Below, piece by piece: positions 29,007 through 38,313 of a stretch of DNA of 47,895 nt. Below the pieces are notes generated by a model that was given only the letters and a program-made list of their open reading frames with translations, was not told the origin of the DNA and did not search any database. The DNA comes from an uncultured Flavobacteriales bacterium (GTDB lineage Bacteria > Bacteroidota > Bacteroidia > UBA10329): NCBI GenBank assembly GCA_937900875.1, contig CALCGD010000136.1, positions 1 to 47,895 on the forward strand. Reading direction: 5' to 3'. The translations under genes were made by a program, and so were the position numbers. Position 1 is the first letter of the stretch. Every line of letters starts with the position of its first letter.

Positions 29007-29153
29007 TTACGCCTTACCCAAGATCTTGAACATTCCTGTTCCACAAGTAGGGCAAGTTCCTTTCAACGCTTTACGCTGATTTTTCATTACCACTTCAGAT
29101 GAATCTTTCATCTCTCTCTTTGCTTTGCACTTTACACAATAAGCTTCAGCCAT
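29007..29153 (-). CDS. DUF5679-like small zinc-ribbon-type protein (48 aa)
   Basis: Manual translation MAEAYCVKCKAKREMKDSSEVVMKNQRKALKGTCPTCGTGMFKILGKA; CxxC...CxxC; absent from ORF track (below its length cutoff). Confidence 0.88.
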   Translation of the reverse strand: MAEAYCVKCKAKREMKDSSEVVMKNQRKALKGTCPTCGTGMFKILGKA

Positions 29154-29420
29154 TTTAAATGATTTTTGGTTAACAATTGTTTAAATGTAAGAACAAATGA
29201 ACACGAACTACCGATCATATCAAATAATTATACCCACAAGTTATCAACGTTTTTCCCTGAACGATTGAACTCAGCACTTTTTACAGCCTCATTATGGGGC
29301 TATTCGTTGTTGATTAATCATTGTTTTTTCAAGGAAATACTAACCCTTACCGCCTGTTTCCCAATTATTTAAGACTTTCGCGCAGGTAAATTAAAAATCA
29401 CTCCAGAAACACTAAAAACT

Positions 29421-30491
29421 ATGAAGGTTCACAACTACAGTGCGGGTCCTTGTATCCTACCAAACGAGGTTTTTCAACAGGCTAGCAAGGCTGTTCTTGA
29501 GTATGAGAACACCGGACTTTCCATTTTGGAGATGTCACATCGCAGTAAAGAGATGGTTGCAATGGCTGATAATGCGGTTGCTTTAGTTAAAGAAGTACTT
29601 GGTGTACCTGAAGGATATTCAGTATTGTTTTTACAAGGTGGGGCAAGCATGCAGTTTTATATGAGTGCTCTTAATTTTCTTTCTTCAAACGGAAAGGCAG
29701 GCTATATAGATACAGGTGTATGGTCTTCAAAAGCAATTATAGAAGCTAAAAGACTTGGAGATATCGAAGTGCTTGCATCATCAAAAGACAAGAACTACAA
29801 CTACATACCTAAAGGATATAATGTACCGGCCGGACTCGATTTTCTACATTATACTACTAACAACACTATATATGGTACCGAGTTTTTCCATACCCCAAAA
29901 ACAGATGCTGTTCTAATTGCTGATATGTCGTCAGATATTTTTAGCAGACCAATTAATGTGGCGGATTACGGTTTGATTTACGCTGGAGCTCAGAAAAACC
30001 TTGGCCCAGCTGGTGTAACCCTTGTTATTGTAAAAGATGAATTGCTCGGTAAATCTGGGCGCGATATCCCATCAATGCTAGATTATTCTGTACATGTTAA
30101 AGGAGAAAGCATGTTTAATACACCGCCAGTGTATTCAATATATGTATCAATGCTAACCTTAGAATGGCTGAAAAAGAATGGCGGAATTCCTTGGATGGAT
30201 AATTTAAATCAGCAAAAAGCAGATTTACTTTATTCAGAAATAGATAGAAACACCAAGTTCTTAGGAACAGCCGAAAAAGAGGATCGGTCTAGAATGAATG
30301 TCACCTTTGTGCTTCAGGATGATTCTAAATCAGATGTATTTAGCAAGATGCTTGCAGATGCGAATATTAGTGGGTTGAAAGGTCATCGTTCTGTTGGTGG
30401 GTTTAGAGCGAGTATGTACAATGCGCTGCCGCTAGAAAGTGTGCAGGTGCTGGTAGATGTAATGAAGGAATTTGAAAGAACGAACGGATAA
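29421..30491 (+). CDS. serC: 3-phosphoserine/phosphohydroxythreonine transaminase
   Basis: 356 aa; NYSAGPCILPNEV, FLQGGASMQFYM, AGAQKNLGPAGVTLVI. Confidence 0.95.
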   Translation: MKVHNYSAGPCILPNEVFQQASKAVLEYENTGLSILEMSHRSKEMVAMADNAVALVKEVLGVPEGYSVLFLQGGASMQFYMSALNFLSSNGKAGYIDTGVWSSKAIIEAKRLGDIEVLASSKDKNYNYIPKGYNVPAGLDFLHYTTNNTIYGTEFFHTPKTDAVLIADMSSDIFSRPINVADYGLIYAGAQKNLGPAGVTLVIVKDELLGKSGRDIPSMLDYSVHVKGESMFNTPPVYSIYVSMLTLEWLKKNGGIPWMDNLNQQKADLLYSEIDRNTKFLGTAEKEDRSRMNVTFVLQDDSKSDVFSKMLADANISGLKGHRSVGGFRASMYNALPLESVQVLVDVMKEFERTNG

Positions 30492-31447
30492 TGGGATTGA
30501 TTTTAGCGAACGATGGTATAGACGCAACAGGCAAGCAAATTCTTGAAGCTGCTGGATTCACTGTTCAAACAGATAAAGTAGCACAGTCAGACCTAGCTGC
30601 TTATATTTTAGATAATAGCGTAGCTGGTGTTTTGGTGCGTAGTGCAACACAAATCACTACCAAAGAACTCACAGCCTCAAAAAGCCTGAAGGTTATTGGG
30701 CGTGCTGGGGTTGGCTTAGACAATATTGATTTAAAAGCCGCTGAAGCCAATGGAGTTGCCGTTGTTAATACACCTGCTGCTTCTTCACAATCTGTGGCCG
30801 AATTGGTACTTGCACACTTGTTTACGGTTTCCCGATTTTTGCAGCAATCCAACCGAGAAATGCCAATATCAGGCGTCTCTGAATTTGGAAAGCTCAAGAA
30901 AAACTATTCTAAAGGAGTAGAACTCCAGGGTAAAACCCTTGGCATTGTGGGCATTGGCAGAATAGGACAGGCTTTGGCAAAAATGGCACTTGGTCTTGGT
31001 ATGAAGGTGGTAGCACATGATCCTTTTATGCCTGAAGTTTCGTTAGCATTTAGCGTACATATATATGGTGAGGTTAGCGTGAGTTTAACCACTTGCTCAC
31101 TTGATGAACTTTTAAAAGAGTCTGATTTTATTTCGCTGCACGTTCCAAAGCCAAAAGATGGAGCTTTAATTGGGGCTGTTGAGTTTTCTAAAATGAAAGA
31201 CAATGTCATTTTGGTGAATGCATCACGAGGTGGGGTGGTGAACGAAAGTGATTTGCTAAAAGCCTTAGAGTCGGGCAAAGTTGCTGCCGCTGGATTAGAT
31301 GTTTTTGAGAACGAGCCACAACCAATGGCCGAACTGCTTAATCATCCTCGGATTTCTGTAACGCCTCATATTGGTGCTTCAACAAACGAAGCTCAAACCA
31401 GAATTGGAATTGAGTTGGCCGAAAAGGTCATAGCCGCAATCGGCTGA
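30491..31447 (+). CDS. serA: D-2-hydroxyacid dehydrogenase, phosphoglycerate dehydrogenase-like, no ACT domain
   Basis: 318 aa; GRAGVGLDNIDLKAAEANGVAVVNTP, GIVGIGRIGQALAKMA, TPHIGAST; adjacent to serC. Confidence 0.9.
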   Translation: MGLILANDGIDATGKQILEAAGFTVQTDKVAQSDLAAYILDNSVAGVLVRSATQITTKELTASKSLKVIGRAGVGLDNIDLKAAEANGVAVVNTPAASSQSVAELVLAHLFTVSRFLQQSNREMPISGVSEFGKLKKNYSKGVELQGKTLGIVGIGRIGQALAKMALGLGMKVVAHDPFMPEVSLAFSVHIYGEVSVSLTTCSLDELLKESDFISLHVPKPKDGALIGAVEFSKMKDNVILVNASRGGVVNESDLLKALESGKVAAAGLDVFENEPQPMAELLNHPRISVTPHIGASTNEAQTRIGIELAEKVIAAIG

Positions 31448-31465
31448 TTTATTCATATTTATCAA

Positions 31466-32707
31466 ATGGCTAGGGTAAAACCATTCCGAGGCATTCATCC
31501 GCGTCCTGATAACGCTGCGCAAGTAGTTAGTCGGGCGTTCGATTCCTATAATAAGAAGGAAATAAAAACTATTCTTAGTGAAAATCAGAGTTCCTTTCTG
31601 AATGTGATTAAGCCTGAAGTGATAACTGGAAAACGGTATCCAGCCAATTCACCAAAACTATTTGCTCAAAGCAAGCAGGTGTATCAAGCTATGTTTGATG
31701 TGGGAGTGTTTGAGCAGGATTCTGAACCCTCATTTTACGTGTATACGCAGCACATTGGGCGCATGTCGTTCACAGGAATTATGGGCTGCGCGGCAGTAGA
31801 AGATTACGACAATGGTGTTATTCGAATTCACGAACAGACCATAGCTAGTCGCGAGAAGATTCTGAAAGAATACCTCTCTGTTTGCGATATAAATGCAGAG
31901 CCTGTTTGCTTCACGTATCCACGAAGTGGTAGCCTCGAACTGTTAACCGAGATTGTGAGGCAAAACAAACCAATGCTCGATTTTGAGGATGATGAAGGGA
32001 AAAAGCACCAAGTTTGGAAAGTGAGCAGTCCCGAATGGACCATGAAATTTTCGGAAAAGCTAGGTCTGTTAGACCATATATATATAGCAGATGGACACCA
32101 TCGCTCAGCATCTTCTGTGTTGTTGGCGCATGATAGATGGTTAAAAGCAGATCAGGTAACGGGTAGGGAGCCTTGGAATTATTTCCTCGGAATCTTTTTT
32201 CCTGATGATCAGCTAAAGATTTTTGAATTTAACCGAGTAGTGAAAGACCTAGGAGACAAGGGTATTTCCCAGTTTTTGGAAGAATTGTCAGAAGATTTTG
32301 AAATTCATTTTAAGGAGCAGATTCCAATTAAGCCTGAACAGCAGGGTCATTTTGGAATGTGCCTAGGCGGACATTGGTATAAGCTTGTTTACAAGAAAAG
32401 GAGAAGCACCGAAGTGGTTGCTGCATTGGATGTAAGCATATTGTCCGATAAAATACTGGCTCCACTGCTTGGAATCCGAGACTTACGAAACGATGTAAGA
32501 ATAGGATTTGTTCCTGGCACCAAAGGCCCGTATGAGTTGGAAAGACTTGTAAATACTGGAAAGTACGATGTTGCTTTTTCTCTGTTTCCTGTTAGTGGGC
32601 AAGAGTTTTATGCCATTTCTGATCAGGGAAAAACGATGCCACCAAAGAGCACTTATGTTGTGCCTAAATTGCTGAGTGGAATATTGATTTACAGCCTTTC
32701 AGACTGA
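31466..32707 (+). CDS. DUF1015 domain-containing protein
   Basis: 413 aa; KPFRGIHPRPDNAAQVVSRAFD and IADGHHRSASSVLL. Confidence 0.92.
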   Translation: MARVKPFRGIHPRPDNAAQVVSRAFDSYNKKEIKTILSENQSSFLNVIKPEVITGKRYPANSPKLFAQSKQVYQAMFDVGVFEQDSEPSFYVYTQHIGRMSFTGIMGCAAVEDYDNGVIRIHEQTIASREKILKEYLSVCDINAEPVCFTYPRSGSLELLTEIVRQNKPMLDFEDDEGKKHQVWKVSSPEWTMKFSEKLGLLDHIYIADGHHRSASSVLLAHDRWLKADQVTGREPWNYFLGIFFPDDQLKIFEFNRVVKDLGDKGISQFLEELSEDFEIHFKEQIPIKPEQQGHFGMCLGGHWYKLVYKKRRSTEVVAALDVSILSDKILAPLLGIRDLRNDVRIGFVPGTKGPYELERLVNTGKYDVAFSLFPVSGQEFYAISDQGKTMPPKSTYVVPKLLSGILIYSLSD

Positions 32708-33112
32708 TTCTTTCTCAAGAAATTTGGCAATGTTGGGTCTAAAGTAATTCTCGCCCTTCATCACCTTCCCATCTTCGCGATAAATAGGATTGCCATCTGC
32801 ATCCAGTTTACTCATGTTACTACGATGAATTTCATCAAAGATGTCAGCAATTCTATGCTGTAACCCGTGCTTGCAAATAGTTCCGTAAAGGATATACATC
32901 ATATCTCCCAAGGCATCAGCAATTTCTACCAAATCACCATCTCTTGCGGCTTCTAGGTACTCTTCATTCTCCTCATGCATTAGCCTATGTCTCAACAAGA
33001 AATCAGCCTCTCCAATGTTGTATTCCGGTTTATCATTATTTCCAATGCCAAACACACGATGGAATTCGTAAACGGCTTCAAGTTTGTCTTTTAGAGAATG
33101 TTCTTTGCTCAT
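32699..33112 (-). CDS. MazG-like / nucleoside triphosphate pyrophosphohydrolase family
   Basis: 137 aa; LMHEENEEYLEAARDGDLVEIADALGDMMYILYGT. Confidence 0.88.
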   Translation of the reverse strand: MSKEHSLKDKLEAVYEFHRVFGIGNNDKPEYNIGEADFLLRHRLMHEENEEYLEAARDGDLVEIADALGDMMYILYGTICKHGLQHRIADIFDEIHRSNMSKLDADGNPIYREDGKVMKGENYFRPNIAKFLEKESV

Positions 33113-33115
33113 CTT

Positions 33116-33868
33116 TCAGTAGTAGAGGTATACACTTTTAGAGCTTTGGCCAAAACGTAAAGCATTTTGCTCTGTTAATTTGCCAGCTGCATCATAAATG
33201 TACTTTTCATACCGGGTTACCTCGCCTGCGGCAGTGGTGGTTTCAATCGAAGTTATCAACCCCAATTGTGAAAAAACAAAAACCGTATTTGTGATTAATT
33301 GATGAGTAGGAGTGTAGCGAGTAACTCGGTGTTGTCCTGTGCTGAAATACTGATAATTCTGGTAATCGGTAAGTGAGTCGGTTGATGTGTAGAACGATTT
33401 ACGATACAATTTTCCGTCATCCTGATAGTATCGGTAATCCACCCACCTAGCCAATTCTCCAGAATGGAAATAGTCTTCTCTAACTCGTTTTCCATTCTCG
33501 TAAGAAATCTCTAGCAAGCTATCGCTTGAACCGTAATTGATTTGAAATAGACTGTCATGGGTATTGTAGTGCCAAGATTGAACGCGTGTTTGATTGGATG
33601 GAAACTGCTCTGCGATAATAATTGGTTGCCCGTTTTCGAAACGTTCGACAATTGTTTTTACAAGATTGGATTGCTGATTGAAAATTTTGGAAATCACTGT
33701 GGAGTCAGCTTCGTACTCAAATTCAACAAATCCCTGGGCTTGTTCTTCAACATACCTATATTCTCTACACGCCTTTCCTGTAGGTCCTTCAACATCGCAG
33801 GGAAGCAGCACATCGGCTTCGCAAGCAGTAAGACCGAAAACTATGGCTATGTAGAATAGGTTTTTCAT
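33116..33868 (-). CDS. Hypothetical lipoprotein with YD-like repeats
   Basis: Start ATG 33868 gives MKNLFYIAIVFGLTAC lipobox; repeated Y..G....Y pattern. Confidence 0.75.
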   Translation of the reverse strand: MKNLFYIAIVFGLTACEADVLLPCDVEGPTGKACREYRYVEEQAQGFVEFEYEADSTVISKIFNQQSNLVKTIVERFENGQPIIIAEQFPSNQTRVQSWHYNTHDSLFQINYGSSDSLLEISYENGKRVREDYFHSGELARWVDYRYYQDDGKLYRKSFYTSTDSLTDYQNYQYFSTGQHRVTRYTPTHQLITNTVFVFSQLGLITSIETTTAAGEVTRYEKYIYDAAGKLTEQNALRFGQSSKSVYLYY

Positions 33869-33972
33869 CGTGGTCGGTGAAAATAGAAATATCACCGTTT
33901 GGTTAAAGTCGTTTTTAGAGCAAACGAATCAATCTCGAAAGATTAAATTTGATTTCCCTATTAAAAAGAAAC

Positions 33973-35655
33973 ATGAAACAGATTTACCTGCTCTTAGTTG
34001 CGTTTGCTCTTCAAGTAACAATTTCTGATGCTCAAGTCGTAACTCGCGGACCGTACCTTCAATTCCCTACTTCAAGTAGCATGAAAGTTATGTGGCGTAC
34101 TGATGTTGCCACCTCAAGCCGTGTTTATTATGGCTCAAGCTTGTCAACGGTTATGGATAATCAAGTTGATATTGCGACTGCAGAAACAAATCATACGGTT
34201 AACTTAACTGGCCTAGATCCTTATTCTGAATATTTCTATGCTGTAAGCGATGGAACAAACGTTTTAGCTGGTGCAGATGCAAACCATAAGTTCAGGACTT
34301 CTCCGGTAATTGGAACTGTTCAGCCAATTCGAACTTGGGTTATTGGAGATTTTGGCAAGGGTAATGATAAACAGATGGATGTGAAGGAAGCATTCCTTGA
34401 CCATGTTGGGGATGATATGCCAGACCTTTGGTTGTGGTTAGGAGATAACGCGTACGATGAAGGAACCGATGAGGAATTTACCCAAAAGGTATTCGGAACT
34501 CAATACGGTTATGGTGAGATTTTCCCACGAGTACCGTTTATGGCTACTCCGGGTAATCACGATTATGGCTCGGTTCTGAACATACTTACAGGTGCTGATC
34601 CAGTTACACATGATGGACCATACTATGATATTGTTGATGTGCCTACAGACGGAGAAATTGGCGGTGTGCCATCTGGTTACGAATTGTATTATTCTTTCGA
34701 TTACGGGAATGTGCATTTCGTTTCATTGAATTCTGAAATTGGGTCCATTTTCGTTGGCGGTTGGGACTGGACAGGAGCAAGCCCATTCAGCAGTTTCAAC
34801 AATTCGCCATTTACTGATTGGTTACATGCGGATTTACAGGCAAATGATATGCCGTGGGTAGTTGCCTATGTACACCAACCACCGCATACCGATGGTTCGC
34901 ATGATTCTGATGCTTTTTGGGAGGTGTACATGGAAGCGATGAGAGAAAACATCATGCCTATACTAGAAAGTTACGGTGTTGATTTAGTGATTGCCGGACA
35001 TAGCCACGTTTACGAAAGATCGTACCTGATTGATGGCTTTTATGGGCTTCCTGCTGATTTTGACGCAAATCAACACGTGGTAGATGGCTCTAGTGGAAAG
35101 CTTTCGGATGGTACTCCTTATGTTAAGTATTTCGATGGCCCAGAACCAAATTTAGGAACGCTTTACATCGTACAAGGAAATTCTGGAAGTAATGATTCTG
35201 ACGCAAGTTTGCAGCACCCTGCCATGTATTATGGCCATGGTTGTGATACCTGCGTGGGGTCTACCATGCTGTATGCGAATGGCGACACGCTTTCTGGCTA
35301 CTACCTTACCAAGGATGGAGAGATTCTTGACGATTGGGCCATTGTAAAACAAAATTTCCCAACTGGGGTAGATGAGGTAGTTAAACTCCCCGTGTCTCAG
35401 TTAGAAGTCTTTCCTAATCCGTTTAAAAACGAAACAACTTTCACCTTCGAGGTGAATGAAAATCTTTGGGCAAATGTTGAGCTAGTTGATGTTTCTGGAA
35501 GGCTAATTCACTCTTATCACAGTGGTTTAATGAGTCCAGGATTTAAGGAGTTTAAAGTAAACGCAGCAGACCTCGGATTATCTACAGGTGCGTACTTGGT
35601 AAGAGTTATGACTGATAAGCGACCTGCCGTAGCAAGGCTGATAAAAGTTGAATAG
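33973..35655 (+). CDS. Metallophosphoesterase (purple acid phosphatase-like) with T9SS type A C-terminal sorting domain
   Basis: GDFGKGN, GDNAYDEG, GNHDY, HSHVYERS; C-term VFPNPFKNETTFTF...GAYLVRVMTDK; start moved to ATG 33973 for signal peptide. Confidence 0.92.
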   Translation: MKQIYLLLVAFALQVTISDAQVVTRGPYLQFPTSSSMKVMWRTDVATSSRVYYGSSLSTVMDNQVDIATAETNHTVNLTGLDPYSEYFYAVSDGTNVLAGADANHKFRTSPVIGTVQPIRTWVIGDFGKGNDKQMDVKEAFLDHVGDDMPDLWLWLGDNAYDEGTDEEFTQKVFGTQYGYGEIFPRVPFMATPGNHDYGSVLNILTGADPVTHDGPYYDIVDVPTDGEIGGVPSGYELYYSFDYGNVHFVSLNSEIGSIFVGGWDWTGASPFSSFNNSPFTDWLHADLQANDMPWVVAYVHQPPHTDGSHDSDAFWEVYMEAMRENIMPILESYGVDLVIAGHSHVYERSYLIDGFYGLPADFDANQHVVDGSSGKLSDGTPYVKYFDGPEPNLGTLYIVQGNSGSNDSDASLQHPAMYYGHGCDTCVGSTMLYANGDTLSGYYLTKDGEILDDWAIVKQNFPTGVDEVVKLPVSQLEVFPNPFKNETTFTFEVNENLWANVELVDVSGRLIHSYHSGLMSPGFKEFKVNAADLGLSTGAYLVRVMTDKRPAVARLIKVE

Positions 35656-37107
35656 TTGAAGAAAAGTTTAATAGGGTTTGTATTTCTACTGTTCGGGGCT
35701 ACTGTTAGCGGACAGTCGCTCAATCTAATAGGTTCTATTTCTGGATTGGCAGATGAGGGTTTAACACTCACGTCTCCACCCGATTGGTTTGGTAATACAA
35801 AGAAGGAAACCATACCAGTTGTGGCGGGCGCATTCAATAAAGATGTGATTTTGTCTGCAAGCGGTTGGCTCACGTTGACGTATAAAGACAAGGACCGGTC
35901 CATTTACGTTTGGAAAAACGCTTCCGCTTTGGAAGTGCAATTTGAAGCCGATTTTCTGGATTCTGACTTTAGTTTGAAAGGTGAAAGCGCGGCCATTTCA
36001 AGTTTTTCCGACTCTATTAGTAAGAAGTTCGGTTCTAAATTGACGATTGGTTGGCTAGAAGAGCAAGCGAAAGAAGCAACTAACATAGACGCAATGGAAA
36101 TGGAAACATTCCGCTTGCGAAATGATGCGGTTTTTGCTCTCGAAAAGTTCGGGCAGCTCCTACCTGAAGAGTATGTAAAGGCTTATAAAAATCATCTAGG
36201 TTATCATTATTACTTGTCGTTGTTTAAGTTTTCTGAAGCCAAATCGGCTAAAAGCAACATTCCTAAGGCGACAGAAATCCCTAAGGTTTTACTGCAAGGC
36301 ATTACCTGGGAAAGAATGAATAAAGCCTCTGAATTGGATAGCGAATTCTTTAGAGAATTGCTCATCCAGTTTGTCAATTACAAGGCACTTGAAACATACG
36401 ATTTCATGAAGTTTGGCACGAAAGAATCTGCCGTTCAAGAGGGGTTCAATCTTGCAAGAGAAAATTTGCAAGGAGCTTCATTGCAGTATTTTCTCACCGC
36501 ATCTATGCTATCGAATGCTCAGTTTGTTCAACCTTCATTATTGCGTCAAATGCAAGCCACGTTAAAAGCCACAGAAGGGTCTACGCCATTTGTCGAGGTT
36601 ATTATGGCGAATATATCGGAGCGTTTGGATGCCAAAGATGACGAAGTGGAATTAGCTGTGTCTGAGCAAGCCACCGACCACGATGCAATTGACCTTGAGT
36701 TGGAAGGATTAGACGGAAAGTCTTTCAAACTATCTGACCTAAAAGGAAAAGTGGTTTACCTGGATATTTGGGCTAGTTGGTGTGGTCCGTGTCGCAAAGA
36801 ATTTCCGGCTGCAAAAGCGCTCAAAGAGAAGCTCTCCAAAAAGGACAAGAAGAACATTGAATTCTTATACATTTCAATCGACAATACAGAAACGGTTTGG
36901 AAAATGGCCATTAAAGAACTTGAGATTGAAGGAGTTCATGGTATTTCAAAGGGAGGATGGGGCTCAGAAGCAACTGCTAAATTTGGCGTTCATAGTATTC
37001 CTCGTTATCTCATTTTTGACAAAAAGGGAAAAGTTGTAGACGGAAATGCGCCAAGAGCCAGCGATCCTCGTTTGTTGGAAATGCTCAGGAAATTAGCCGC
37101 AGAATAA
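35656..37107 (+). CDS. TlpA family thiol-disulfide reductase (TTG start directly after previous stop)
   Basis: 483 aa; signal peptide; C-terminal WASWCGPCRKEFPAAKAL. Confidence 0.9.
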   Translation: MKKSLIGFVFLLFGATVSGQSLNLIGSISGLADEGLTLTSPPDWFGNTKKETIPVVAGAFNKDVILSASGWLTLTYKDKDRSIYVWKNASALEVQFEADFLDSDFSLKGESAAISSFSDSISKKFGSKLTIGWLEEQAKEATNIDAMEMETFRLRNDAVFALEKFGQLLPEEYVKAYKNHLGYHYYLSLFKFSEAKSAKSNIPKATEIPKVLLQGITWERMNKASELDSEFFRELLIQFVNYKALETYDFMKFGTKESAVQEGFNLARENLQGASLQYFLTASMLSNAQFVQPSLLRQMQATLKATEGSTPFVEVIMANISERLDAKDDEVELAVSEQATDHDAIDLELEGLDGKSFKLSDLKGKVVYLDIWASWCGPCRKEFPAAKALKEKLSKKDKKNIEFLYISIDNTETVWKMAIKELEIEGVHGISKGGWGSEATAKFGVHSIPRYLIFDKKGKVVDGNAPRASDPRLLEMLRKLAAE

Positions 37108-37109
37108 GC

Positions 37110-37562
37110 CTATTTTACCTCAATATCTTCTCCAAGCCAATTTTGTCCTACAATTAGTCGGTGCTCACTTTCCGTTAAATCGGCTAGTATGCAATTAACC
37201 TTTCTGTATTCCCACCTGGAAGACAGATTAACACCTATTTCTAACTCTACCGTATAGAGTTTTTCTCCGTTCCATTCCGCAACTCCCGTTACCACAGCAT
37301 TCACGGTTCTACCTTGGTCATCACCATTTTTAAGCTTAAAACTGATTTGTTTGGTAATGTTTTTCTCCATCGGAAACGAACCGTTCATTACCGCAATGCT
37401 GGAAGCGTTGATAACCGTAGTAGGAACTTGGTCATTGATTTCCGCCTTCCAATAAACATTCGATTCTTTTACCTGAACAGTCTCAAGTGGAGAAAGTGTG
37501 ATTTGAGCAAATAATCCCGTTGGGATAACCAGCATTAGGAAGGCATTTAGAACATTTTTCAT
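37110..37562 (-). CDS. Hypothetical exported protein
   Basis: Start ATG 37562 gives signal peptide MKNVLNAFLMLVIPTGLFAQ. Confidence 0.7.
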   Translation of the reverse strand: MKNVLNAFLMLVIPTGLFAQITLSPLETVQVKESNVYWKAEINDQVPTTVINASSIAVMNGSFPMEKNITKQISFKLKNGDDQGRTVNAVVTGVAEWNGEKLYTVELEIGVNLSSRWEYRKVNCILADLTESEHRLIVGQNWLGEDIEVK

Positions 37563-37731
37563 GCTTAGAAGCAGTTTAGAGTTCAACAAAATTAACCTTA
37601 ACAGACAACCCTAATAAACCCTCACCGTCTTTAAAGCAGACATTCCACTTTTTCCCGAGGGAGTTAGGACTCAAGTTTCAATTGAAATTAGAATTTTAAC
37701 TCCCTTTCCTTTTGCCGTAAGTTTGGGACGC

Positions 37732-38313
37732 ATGAATTTTCTTGGTCATATATTCCTTTCACCTGATAATGATGAAATTCTGTTAGGCAATTTTATTGCA
37801 GATTCAGTCAAGGGCAATCCCGATAAGTTTTACTCAGGTAACATTGCCGAGGGAATTCGGTTTCACAGAGCCATAGACCATTTTACAGATAATCACCCTC
37901 TCGTAAAGCAAGGCGTTCAGCGCTTTCGCGCTACGCAAGGCAGGTTTTCTCCTGTCGTGATTGATGTTGTTTACGACCATGTTTTGGCCGCTAATTGGGA
38001 TCAGTTTCACGAATCGGAACTAGGCAGTTTTACTCAAAGCATTTACCATCGATTGGAATCTCAATCTGAGCATTTCCCCATTTATGTGCAACGCTTTTTC
38101 CCCTACATGAAAGAACAAAACTGGTTATACAATTATAGGTTTGATTGGGGGTTGCTAAAGTCGTTGCAGGGCCTAGACAGAAGAACAATTATTGAAACCG
38201 AAATGCACTTAGCTTCCGAAGTTTATGCCAAAAACCAAGCAGAATTTGATTCCGAATTCTCAGAATTTATTGAGGATGCTAAGAAGATGGTGGCGTCCTA
38301 CTTTTCTGGCTGA
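37732..38313 (+). CDS. ACP phosphodiesterase-like (AcpH family)
   Basis: MNFLGHIFLSPDNDEILLGNFIADSVKG, FHRAIDHFTDNHP; ATG 37732 preferred over 37723. Confidence 0.9.
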   Translation: MNFLGHIFLSPDNDEILLGNFIADSVKGNPDKFYSGNIAEGIRFHRAIDHFTDNHPLVKQGVQRFRATQGRFSPVVIDVVYDHVLAANWDQFHESELGSFTQSIYHRLESQSEHFPIYVQRFFPYMKEQNWLYNYRFDWGLLKSLQGLDRRTIIETEMHLASEVYAKNQAEFDSEFSEFIEDAKKMVASYFSG

